Part shown: piece after piece, positions 22,861 through 33,400 of the stretch
How the letters are laid out: every line of letters begins with the position of its first letter
Numbering within the stretch: position 1 is the first letter of the stretch
Assembly: GCA_964036195.1 (NCBI GenBank)
Contig: OZ038454.1
Coordinates: 27,018,315 to 27,082,314, forward strand
DNA: 64,000 nucleotides
Source: Sphaerolaimus hirsutus
Lineage: Eukaryota; Nematoda; Chromadorea; Monhysterida; Sphaerolaimidae
Direction of reading: 5' to 3'
The notes under the pieces: generated by a model
Databases searched by the model: none
Told to the model about the DNA's origin: nothing
What the model saw: only the letters and a program-made list of their open reading frames with translations
Position numbers and translations under genes: made by a program

Positions 22861-23556
22861 AGAATGGACTATTTACAGATTCTTTAAAGTGTCCTCAAAT
22901 TATAAATATTATTCTTAGTGGCACCACACAGCCATTTAGCCACGCGTTTTTATAAGATTTATTTACCAGGAATCATAAATTATTCACCGAAATGAGTAAC
23001 GATAGTTATTTATTTTATTATCTGAAGTTTCGCATGTGCCAGATAAAGTCCAGACAGGTCACAGTTCAGGTGCCAGTCCCGCACCCTGTAAATTGTAAAG
23101 CCAACTGTGAAAAGTGATGTTAGATGTCATACAAATTTGTCAATTGTCATCCAAAGACTTGACATTGTCACAATGTTGGCAGCGAGTTGTCACAGACCTG
23201 CATATCCCTCCCCACCCAAAACTGTTTCTGTTTACAGTGCACAGACACAATCTATTTGTTTTCAATTTAAATACTCAGCCCTACGTCGCATACGTTTGTT
23301 ATTGCCCGGCCAGCTTTCACATCAACTTGGAAATAACCTAGTTGTGTGAGATCTTGCACATATGCTAGCGCGTGGTTCAATGCGCCCGCGCACACTAGTT
23401 GTCAGATTGAAAACTTGAATTTGAAAACTCGTGAATCAGTTTTGCACGCGTTCGAGTTTGTTGGAATGAGCGATTTTTGATCCCCGTCAACTGGAGTTGA
23501 CGGAGATGTCATTTCGGGAAACTCAAATGTGGTTTATAACTGTTTTATGGTTTTTG
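22861..23556. other. Non-coding, nothing certain
   Basis: A left end of the CACACTAGTT family is visible near 23389. No gene. The last 8 bases, GGTTTTTG, are the target duplication of the next element. Confidence 0.4.
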
Positions 23557-24310
23557 CAGAGTTGTTAAAATACCGGTATTTTTGGAAAGCGTAAGCGTAA
23601 GCGTAAATACACTTTCCAAATTTTGAGTGTGGATACTGAAAGCGTAAGGTATTTTTAAAATACCTAGGAAAGCGTAAAAAAAAGCGTAAGCGTAAAAAAA
23701 ATGTATGAAGTGGTCTTGCTGTTGAGCAGTCTAGTAGGGGGATTGTGGGTTGCCCAAATAAAATGCCCAAACCCAACTTTTAATCCCAGAGGTTGCTCAG
23801 CTATCAATCCTCCTGAGGCTCAGTACCTATTGATTCCCAGAAACCCCAGACACTCAGCCACCCCCCTCCCCAGAAAATGCTTCACCTTCTTACTCAGACT
23901 AAGTCTGTCGACGGTGAAAAAATCGTCGTCGTAATCCTAAATTGGCCCCAATATTCCTAATATAAAGCTACGCTTGACAGCACAAATTTCACCAGACATT
24001 TGTGTTTCAAGGCATTTTTTACATGTGCCGCTATGTTCAGTGCGTTATTGCACTCACGCAGTCATTTTTTTAGTACGCCTCCTCGTTCGCTTCTCGTTCA
24101 CTTTCTTTTTTTTTGTGGTTTTATGCTTTTTCAAAAGCGTAAAACTGGACCGTGTGAAACGTTTTTTACGCTTTTAGTACCCGGGTATTTTGGCCGGGAA
24201 AGCGTAATAAAGCGTATGGGTATTTTATGAAAGCGTAAGCGTAAGCGTAAATATAAATACCCATTCACCCAGGTATTTCGGGTAAGCGTAAATACGCTTT
24301 CGCAACTCTG
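23557..24310. mobile_element. 754-bp hAT-type non-autonomous element, TSD GGTTTTTG
   Basis: CAGAGTTG at the left, CAACTCTG at the right, and the direct 8-bp repeat GGTTTTTG at 23549-23556 and 24311-24318. Subterminal GTAAGCGTAAGCGTAAATA repeats occur in inverted orientation at both ends. No transposase is recognisable. Confidence 0.85.
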
Positions 24311-24318
24311 GGTTTTTG

Positions 24319-24610
24319 TCAACTTCGCTTGCGAACTAGTTTGCGTAGAGCCTGCGAGAAATCTGCGCGCGGTCCCGAATGAATTTCCTTCGACGGAGTA
24401 TCATTTAGCTGAATTTGAAGAACCGTAATTTGTCGTGAAAACAGTAAACAAGGATTTTTTCGACGCACTTCTCGAAATACATATAAAAATACAACCTGCT
24501 ATTTGATACCGAAATATAAACAGTACACAGTGTCGCCGGGAGCAATATTTAAATGATATATATTTACCTAGTAGGTAAATACTTGGAGCACCCAAGAACT
24601 CACTTGTGCA
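24319..24610. other. Non-coding, nothing recognised
   Basis: It ends with CTTGTGCA, the target duplication of the following hAT element. Confidence 0.4.
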
Positions 24611-25098
24611 TAGGGTGTCAAATTTCCGTTTTCCGTTTTCCGCAGGCAAATTTTTCCGTTTTCCATTCCGTTTTCCGGCTGCTGAAATTTTTTTCGTTTT
24701 CCGTTCCGTTTTGCGGTCTTTTTTCCGTTTCCGTTTTTCCGGCTCAGTTTCCGTTTTCCGGCTAAATTTTCAGTTTTTCCGCTTTTTCCATTTTCTGACT
24801 AAATTTTCTGGGTTTTTTTCCTGTATTTTGCCAACAATGTGTTTTAGCTATTTCTTCCAGTGCATTTTTTTCACTTCACTAAAACACCTTTGCCTATCAT
24901 ATTTTGCAGTTTAGCTGTTTTGTGCTGCTTCTGATATATTTCTGTATCCAAATCGAATGGAAATTTTTTTTTTATAACTAAAAAAATTGTTTTATGTTTT
25001 AAGGGTAGCGGACTGGCAGGGGTTGGAGTTGCACCTGGCAACTGCACCAAAATTCTCAGCTTGACTACTGGAAACAAAATCAGGCAAGGTTTCCAGTT

Positions 25099-25281
25099 TT
25101 GGCAAAACTGGTGGAAAAAGTTTTTGTCTTCCCCTGCAACATCAGTGCCAGTGAACAATTGTTCAGCATTGCTGGCAGTAATTACAATGAATGCAGTAGC
25201 AATTTGAAGGCAGAAACTGCTGAGAAAATGTTATTGCTACATCAGTTGCTGCCTCAAATCGATTATGCTTACACTTTGTGA
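25099..25281 (+). pseudogene. hAT transposase C-terminal dimerisation domain, relic
   Basis: The 60-residue frame includes FPCNISASEQLFSIAG, then LKAETAEKMLLLHQLL, the usual pattern of the hAT dimerisation motif (Ser-x-x-x-Glu-x-x-Phe-Ser-x-x-Gly followed by a helical segment). It opens with TTG and has no transposase catalytic core upstream, so it is a remnant of the autonomous ancestor of the surrounding element. Confidence 0.75.
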
Positions 25282-25433
25282 AATTTGCAGTTTGCCATTT
25301 TCAGTTTTTGTGTGATTTTGCAGTCATCATTTTGCTAAATGCTGGATATTGCTGATGTTTCATTATTTGACATGATATTGTGTTGTTGCTTCAGGGACAT
25401 AAATTACAAGTGGCAGAATCGGGAGGATCCAAT

Positions 25434-26198
25434 GAAACATGTAAGCACACAAAACATTTTGTATCATTACACACGCACACGCTCCCATGAAACACTTTGT
25501 ATCATTACACACGCCCACGTGCCCATGAAACACGCGCACGCGGTGTCATAGCAATGCGTGAGTGCGCAATCTGTATACTGATAATTTGTTAAGTAGAGTG
25601 TTGATAATTACTCTGATTGGCAGGGCGTGAATGCGCGGCTGGCAGCATGGATCATTTGAATGTGCCCAATATTGATTACCGTGAGCGTGAGCATAGTGTA
25701 AATCTGTTCATACGTCAGTTGAAAAAATATCATAAATTCATTTTTCTTGCATAATGGCCGACTTTGGCCATGTGTTAGTGAGGAGTTCCCTGCCGGATTG
25801 ACAATAAAAGGAAAGAATCCTTTATACTTTTATCAGTCCAGGGATTGGCCAGGCCATGTCTTCAAATGGATCACTCCAATGAATTAATTGCTTATTTTGA
25901 CACAATTAACACATCTAACAATGTTTACTGTGCATGTTTAACTATCAGAGGCATCAAACGCAATTTAGCACGCATGTAAATAAGTAATATAGAGCGCTGA
26001 AAACAGTTGATTATACTTACAAAAAAATGATTAAATGTGACGCGCGCACATACATTGCTATGACACTGCGCGCGTGCATGTTTCATGGGCAAACCGGCAT
26101 GTTTCATGAGCGCATGGGTGTGTGTAATGATACAAAGTGTTTCATGGGCGCGTGTGCGTGTGTAATGATACAAAATGTTTTGTGCGCTTACATGTTTC
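25434..26198. repeat. Inverted repeat with ~130-150-bp arms inside the hAT element
   Basis: GAAACATGTAAGCACACAAA at the left matches TTTGTGCGCTTACATGTTTC at the right. Both arms carry ATGAAACA and TGTATCATTACACACGC units. About 480 bp separate them. Confidence 0.75.
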
Positions 26199-26568
26199 GT
26201 GTAGCACACTTGCAGAATCAATAGTTGATAATAAGCTACCACAGTGAGAGCCAAACTGGCAAACCTGCATGCAGGTTTTTCATAAATTAGGCAAATTTTC
26301 TCTGCTTCTGACAAAATTTCAGCAATTTTTCCATTTTCCTACAAAATTTCATAATTTTTTTCCATTTCCGTGCAAATTTCATTTTTCCATTTCTGTTGTC
26401 CCGGCCCATTTTTCCGTTTTCCGGCTGCTAAAATTTTTTTTCCGTTTCCGTTTTCCGCCAAGTGCAATTTTTTCCCCATTTTCTGTTCCGTTTTCCGGCC
26501 GCTGAAAGTTTTTTTCCGTTTACGTTTCCGTTTTCCGTAAAAAAATTTTTTGACACCCTACTTGTGCA

Positions 26569-26948
26569 TACTTCAGTTCTTGTAACAAATATAAGCTAAA
26601 TTTCGCAAAAACATCATTAGCCGTGGCGCGACGCAACGTTTTTACGCGTGACTTAGCTCAAACTAGTACCTATTTAGACGGTGTGGAGTTGTGGAGTTGT
26701 GTGGTGATGTCTTGTGGTGAACAGTTAAAAAGTGGGTGTTTTTCACACATGCGCTGAGTGAGTTGTAACTTTTTTGTAATCTCGCCGCTGAAGTAACTCA
26801 AGAAAGAATGGCAGGATTTTTTTGCAGAATGGCACCTTGCCGGTGCGGTGCCATTTTTTTTGGTGCCCAAGGTGCCACGCGCCCTTTCTGAGGGTTGCGG
26901 TGCGGTGCGGTGCGGTGCCACATTTCCCGGTGCTTTTAACATCACAAA
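26569..26948. other. Non-coding with GGTGC simple repeat
   Basis: GGTGCGGTGCGGTGCGG near 26897-26922. No gene. Ends with target duplication ATCACAAA. Confidence 0.4.
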
Positions 26949-27319
26949 CAGGGTTGGTTTTAGTAAAATTCTTTTTACTAAAATTGTATTTTATTTTTAT
27001 TAAAATTGTATTTTATTTTTATTTTATTCTTCAATTTTCCATTTTATTTTTATTTTATTTTTCAATTTTCCATTTTATTTTTATTTTATTCTTCAATTTT
27101 TCATTTTATTTTTATTTTATTTTTATTTTTTATTTTAGTTCGTGACCAGGATTGATTTAAGTAAAATTCTTTTTACTAAAATTGTATTTTATTTTTATTA
27201 AAATTGTATTTTATTTTTATTTTATTCTTTAATTTTACATTTTATTTATATTTTATTCTTTAATTTTCTATTTTATTTTTATTTTATTTTTATTTTTTTC
27301 TGAAATTTTGCCAACCCTG
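26949..27319. mobile_element. 371-bp hAT-type MITE, TSD ATCACAAA
   Basis: CAGGGTTGG at the left, CCAACCCTG at the right, ATCACAAA at 26941-26948 and 27320-27327. The body is two tandem rounds of TAGTAAAATTC followed by TTTTATTTTTATTTTA tracts. Confidence 0.85.
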
Positions 27320-27327
27320 ATCACAAA

Positions 27328-27971
27328 CGACCACATCACTGGACAACCGCGGTGCATGGCTTGTCTGTAAAAGAACAGTGTGCAAGATGAACGATGAACC
27401 TCTTTAAATTTAAGAACACTTTTAAAAAACATGAGTTTCCACTTGAGTAGAACTACATAAATATTAAAAAGTTGAGTTTCTACTTAATGATGATTTTGCT
27501 GGGTAACCCGTACAGTAAATTTCAAACAAGAAGTGAAATGACTTTGAAAAGTCGAAAACGTTTTAGTGCATCCTTCCCACATGCCATGTGTATTTCACAT
27601 TCAACGTTTTACTTCTCATTTTTAATTGTTATATACTTGTCCACTTACGGAATTCAGGCCAGGACAAAGTTTTTTTATAGTTATGCCCAAGCCAGCATTT
27701 ATAAGCATTTACACAACACAATTCAGTTTTCGTATTTTTAAAATAGGTACGTAGAATACGTAGTGGCAGGGCAGGTAACGATGGCAAACCCCCTGGCATT
27801 TTTTCTTCAAGTTTAAAGTGTTTTTTCTACAAATGACTTTTCGAATTTTGATTTTTTTTCCCACAAAATTATTGCGTTTTCGAATATTTCTGCGGAATTT
27901 TAATGTTTTACGGCTTTCCAAGCTGTTACTGCGCACACATTTGCACAATTTCCGTTCTGCCGCTACGAATA
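27328..27971. other. Non-coding, nothing recognised
   Basis: AT-rich. The last four bases AATA (27968-27971) are the target duplication of the Gypsy element. Confidence 0.45.
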
Positions 27972-29900
27972 TGTCATGAATCCGTGTATTCAGCTGTTTT
28001 TCGATTACACGATTCACGAGGTTTTTTACCGCACTTTTCCCTCTATTCCCACTTCACCGGCCGCTTGCCGCTGCAGTGCACTGCACTGGGCCCGGGGGTC
28101 CAGGGTATAAATGCGTGTTGTAAATTTTAAGGAAACGTGTCCGAAGACGGTAGGTTTTTCAGAACGTGCGATGAACCACTCGGTGGCTCACGCTGTTCCG
28201 TTTCCCGCAGCACGCACAGCACTTACACTCAGCATAAGCAGCGCAGTAATTAGAGCAGTTGTTAATTAGCTAACTAAGGGGAAAAGTTAGTACTTAGTGC
28301 CAATACAAAAAAGGGGGTCCAAGTTGGGTTGAGAAGAGAGTTTATTTTTTGGGCGATGGAAGAACAGTAGCGGCAGAGTAGAAACAAAATCAGCTTACGT
28401 CGCATCGACGAAGTTGGGGGAAAAAACAATTTCGGCTACTTATAAGGCAATCAAGACTACCATAATTGACTTGAATAAAAAGCAAAAAGGACATAAAATT
28501 GCGAAGTTACAAAGTCACTTTCAAATCACATAAGCTCTGATGTAAGCACTTAGTAAAATCGTACGTAACGCAGCTGCTTATGAGAAGAGTACTAATTAAT
28601 ATCAGCTAACAAAAGTACTTAAAAAGTTTCATGCGACATGGGGCTAAGCCTATAAGTTACAAGCTTATTCGGTGCAACAATTACTCACTTCCATAATTAC
28701 CTACAAATCCCTACTTAATATAAAACGACTTAAAACAGATAACAATGCAGTGCAACGCATTTTCACAAAAACAGAATGAACAAAGTACATACCAAGGCAA
28801 TTACGGCATCATAATCCAACACAGCAATTTAAGCTAATCAATAATTAGACAGCTAACACAAGCTTACAACTAATGTTAATTAATTAAGATACAGAACGAT
28901 TAATTAAGCTCGTGGGAATGAAAGGCATTGGCGTGAAACGACATGTACAATAATTTCTACATGTCACATGGAAACTTTGCTTGGGGGTTTTGTATTCATA
29001 AGTTACGGTAGCTAGAGAATGCTCGCGGGCGCGAAGTGCTTATCACCTCCAGTCCCGCGACCCACTATTGTGACTATCCGGTCAGCTAGCGCCCGTGAGA
29101 AAGGTTTCAGCCCGATGGCCACACCCTTCCGAGCGCGAGGAGATATTTATGCTAGGGCGGCGGAAAAGTATTTTTTGGACTGCGACTTGTCACTTGGGGC
29201 GTTATCAGAAGCTGTTCCTACCACCCACCGATACTAGATGACGCACGCCAATCTAGTCAACATGGGGAGGAACGCGGAACAGTGCTTTTGTATTTTTTTT
29301 GAGTGAAATTCATTGTTCCTGGCTTCCGGTCGCCACCTACCTATCAGCCGTCAGTCTCCGCCTCTGCCCAAAGATAAGTAAAGGGTAGAATGTGCTTTAG
29401 ACCGCCCAGAGAGTCACAACAGTGTGCCGGCGTGCCCAAAGGCGGCCACACGCCGCGCCGCGGCATTTCAAAGTAAAAAGTGTGAAATTCCCCTCTCACC
29501 TTATGCCATGTGGAATGCAGTTACGCCTAAACTAGACATAACCTAGCCGATTCGACTAAAATAGGTTTGGCGCACAAAAATAGTAATTAAGATTGGGGTA
29601 AGGGAACGAAATTGTGCAGAGCACTACAACCACTATAAAACATGGCGAACTCGGTCAGCCCATGTAGCGGCGTTGATCTTGCGATGCAGTGCTCTGACGG
29701 GGTACTGCGCAGCCCACTGCAGGGCTGTGCATGCCATGCAGTCCCCGTTGCCGTCGAAAAGCCGCCGTAATGTCTGAGAAAGTTTGCCCAAATTTAGTTT
29801 ACGAAATACATAGTAGTTTACGTTCCGTGAATTATTATTGCATTTGTTTGTCTAAAATTTTGTGGGGTGGTGTTTTTCCCATCGTAAAAACGCTCTTACA
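27972..29900 (-). repeat. 3' LTR of the Gypsy element
   Basis: 1929 bp, reading TGTAAGAGCG to CATGACA on the minus strand. AATAAA on the minus strand at 28346-28341 is a candidate polyadenylation signal. The 72-codon plus-strand frame at 29019-29237 is antisense and is not taken as a gene. Confidence 0.95.
28341..28346 (-). terminator. Candidate polyadenylation signal AATAAA in 3' LTR
   Basis: AATAAA on the coding strand of the element, also present in the other LTR at 44465-44460. Confidence 0.45.
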
Positions 29901-30495
29901 ACCCACCAGCCATTGCGGTTTACCTCCTGGCTAAACTATTGAGGTGTGACCGGTGATTATTTTTACGATCGCATGCACAAAATTTTTCGTTAAATATAAA
30001 AGTTGTTCATCTTTTCGAAATTTTCAAAAAGTGGTTGTTTGCATGCAAAATGGCTTGCGTATATTTCACAGTCGAAAATCAAATTCCGAAACGTGGCTGG
30101 CAACTACAGAAATGCAATAATAAGCTGAGAACGGTATGGGAGTTAATCAACTGCCCTGCCTTTTGCAGTCGTGACTTTATAATGGAATTGCCAATTGGGT
30201 TCTGGAGGTATTTCCATTTTCAAAATTATTTTACTCTTTTCAAATTTACAAAAACCTTGTTTTTTATTCAGAAAAGTGCCAATTTTGGACGGTCAACTGG
30301 GGGCGGTGGTTACGTTCTTCAATTCGGGGGGACAAAATGCGGCCATTCGGTGCCGCAGCGAACGTCTTGGAAACTATTTGGTGTGTGATTTCGAGATACT
30401 TGGTTAATTGTTTTGTTTGTTTCACTGTTGGTTATAGTTTCCATTACGTTATTAGTTTCCAAAAAACTTTCAAAACAAAAATGTCCGGGGTTCAC
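29901..30495 (-). other. 3' untranslated region of the Gypsy element
   Basis: Lies between the helicase stop and the 3' LTR. The polypurine tract just upstream of the LTR is weak (ATGGCTGGTGGGT). No coding sequence supported. Confidence 0.5.
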
Positions 30496-33400
30496 TCAAA
30501 CTCCCTCGTCAGTGCCCTCCATCGGCACGTCTTCTTCGGCAGCAACCTCGGGCTGCATGTCGTCCTCTTTAGCCGGCGCCGGCGCAGCGACCGCCACGGG
30601 TTCATCGGGCTCGATGTCGCCGTCGGGGGCTAGCGGCGCCTCCTCTTCCGGTGCGGAGAATGTGGCGTCGTCGCCATCGCCATCGGAGGTGCTGGCGATG
30701 TCCTCGACCTCGTCCGTGGGGTCGTACGGCAGCGGCTCGTCCGCCGGCTGGGGCGCGTTTTGTACGTCCACGGGCTCGTCCATATTGACGTCCGGTTGGG
30801 CGAGCTCGGTCTGGACGGCTTCGTCGTCATCGTCGTACTGGTGCTCGGGGCAGTGGGCCTGTGGCCTCCAGTCGGGCGACCAGGTCCATATCCTGGATCC
30901 CCAGATTTTCTCTGCGTGGTACTGGTAAAGACCAGCCGAAGCGAATTCATACGAAAAGAAAATGTGGAAGAAGTCAGACCACAACAAGGTCTCCACGTTG
31001 GCCACCACGACTCTGGCGCAACGCGAGCGGGAGGTGGCCACGTTTCCACGCTCCAGCTGAGCCACAAAGCCGACTCGAGTGGTCTGCTGGGAATACTGGG
31101 TGGTCAACCTGTCGCGCGCGGGCGGCTCGCTGCTGCGCACGCATGACACGATGGTCACCTCAGCTTCTCTGGCTTGCGCCTTGTCGGCGGTGAGCACTCG
31201 AGTCGCCCAGAATTCTCGCCCGTAGTGCTTCAACGACGGGTCGGTTGCCAATTTGTCGATCAGCGCGCGCTGTTGCGCCGCATAAAAAGTGACCACCAAA
31301 ATGGCATCCGCCCGACTCAAATCACTCCAGGGCACGCCGCCCTGGTTCGCCAATTCGACAAAATGTTTAACCAACTGCACTACGATGAGCTGCTCGGGTA
31401 CGTTGACGGTCGACGTGCCCTCCTTGGTCTCCAGTCCGGTGTGGTTGATGACCGTGGACAGCGGGATCGGGACGTTGTCGCCCGGCATGCGCGGCAAGTT
31501 GTCGTCCCGGCACGGCGATTTCTGATGATAGGGGCGGAGCCGGCCCTCGTACGCCGCGTGCGAGTTGGCGTTGATCAGCTGGGGGTGCCCACGGAAAACC
31601 GTTTCCAGCCGCAGCAAGGGGCACATTTTGGACGCTGTGAGTCCATCAATCAAAGATGGAGAGGGATTAAGGAAGGGTTCAACCCATCGCTGGGTCTGAA
31701 CTTTGCGGGTGAGTTGCTTGCTGTCGCCGAACAGCAAGACTAAGCCGTTGTGGGGGAGCGACACGGGGTTCAACGCTGTGACCATGGAAATGTTCGTGGC
31801 GAGCGACGCCTCGTCCACTATCATGGCACAGTACCTGATGTGCTTGATGCGCACATCATGTGTCGAATCGACAGTCACGTGGATCTGTCCTGGCTGCAAC
31901 AAATCCAGAACGTACTTGTGCAGCTTGACGGTGCCCTTGGCGTACCTCCGGGCGGCCCGGCGCAGCACGCGGCCCCAGTCCGTGTCCTCGAGGTCCGGGT
32001 CGTTCACATCGACGCCCGTGCGACCCGCTACGATCTCGTCGTTGTCGTCGTCCCATTCTTCGTCGTCGTCCTCGCCAGTGACGACCAGGTGCGGCACCTT
32101 CTCCATTAGCGCCTTCATCACCTGCTGGGGGGTTTGATTGGGACCTGCGACGATGGAGTGCACGGTCTCGTACTCAGTTTTCACCGCCCAGTACTGGTCT
32201 ACCAGCTCTATCCACTGGGCGTCGATCCGCGCGACCGAGAAAGGGGTGTCCTGCGCTATTTTGTGCAGCGCGGGCAGGTCGTCTACAGCGAGGTCGCTGT
32301 AGACCTCCTGGGTTTCCAACAGGGGGCTCAGCACCCTTACAGCGAACGCCGCTCTCAATTTCAAATATTCGACGTACCCGGGCTCTTGCAGCATGTCCTT
32401 AACTTGTGCGGCGGGCAATTCGGACCACTGCTTGCGGCCCAGCAGCAGGCGGCGCACGGCATTGTGCACGCCGTCGCAGCCGGTGCGCTGCATGTTTTGC
32501 ACAGCGCGCCTAGCGCTCTCGTCCGTCGCCGAGTTGACGGTGCACGTGACGATGGTGGAGTGGTATTTGGCGTTGGAAGTGATGTCGGAGGAAAGGGTGG
32601 AATTACTGTCTGGAAATGGGCGACCATTAAACTGGTTGAAGTACAACGAGCACATGTACGCCACCTGGTTCTGCACAGTGGTCTTGCCAGTGCCGAACGG
32701 GGAGTCGCACATGAGCAACAGCGGCCACGCCAGCTTCAAGGCGGCTAAAACGGCCGCCAGGGTTTTCGCCTGGCCGCCCAACGGCTTGAACTCGCCGGGC
32801 TTACTCACCAGCAGTGCTTCGGACGTGCCCTGACGGATTTCGTCTTCTAGGGGCGCGGCCGTGGCGCGGATGTGCGACCACTGGGTGAACGTGTCGGACA
32901 ACCGATCATCATACACAATGGCAATGGCGATCTGGTCACCCAGTTTTAGGACATTGCCCAAGCGTATGTTGGACGGTCTCCAACCTTCGTTCAGGCGCTC
33001 GATAGCGCCTTGCAAAGAGCGCATGGTTCGCACATAGTTGGGCGACTCATTGGTGGTGCGCACCATGTAGTCGCCGTTCTCGAGCTCGGACGGGAGCGCC
33101 GCCTGGCTCAACTTCAAGTCCAAATTGCCCACAATTACAGCCCGCTCCGGACTTACCTCTAAGGTGGCCACTCGCAGTTGCAACTTTGGCTGCGTCGGGT
33201 CGGGCCTGTCGTCGTCGGGCATCGCCTTGGTCAACGTCAGCACCGACATCGGTCCGGCGCCGACCAGCAGCTGGGGTAGCGCGTTAATTTGCGCGTTCGC
33301 GCGTCTCTGCTGCTCGTCCATCTGCTCCTGCTCGTCGTTGACGGCGTCGGCCAGGTCCGGCCTGTTGATCGTGATGCACGCCTTGGTACCTGCGTCGGTC

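Larger units (their letters stand above)
24611..26560. mobile_element. 1950-bp hAT element, TSD CTTGTGCA
   Basis: TAGGGTGTCAAATTTCC at the left and TTTTTTGACACCCTA at the right are inverted. The 8-bp direct repeat CTTGTGCA lies at 24603-24610 and 26561-26568. Both ends carry TTTTCCGTTTTCCGG subterminal repeats. The body contains a relic of the hAT transposase C-terminus (25099-25281) and a large inverted repeat (25434-26198). The intact transposase is missing, so it is non-autonomous now. Confidence 0.88.

Noticed and set aside
26822-27145. 107-codon ORF rich in Phe, Tyr and Ile
   Set aside because: The C-terminal half is translation of a TTTTATTTTT tract inside a MITE.
28098-28115. Plus-strand TATAAA in the Gypsy LTR as the element promoter
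   Set aside because: The element is coded on the minus strand; this could only serve antisense transcription and is unsupported by other signals.
29019-29237. 72-codon plus-strand ORF, also at 45138-45356
   Set aside because: Its conservation is due only to LTR identity. It is antisense to the element and has no domain.
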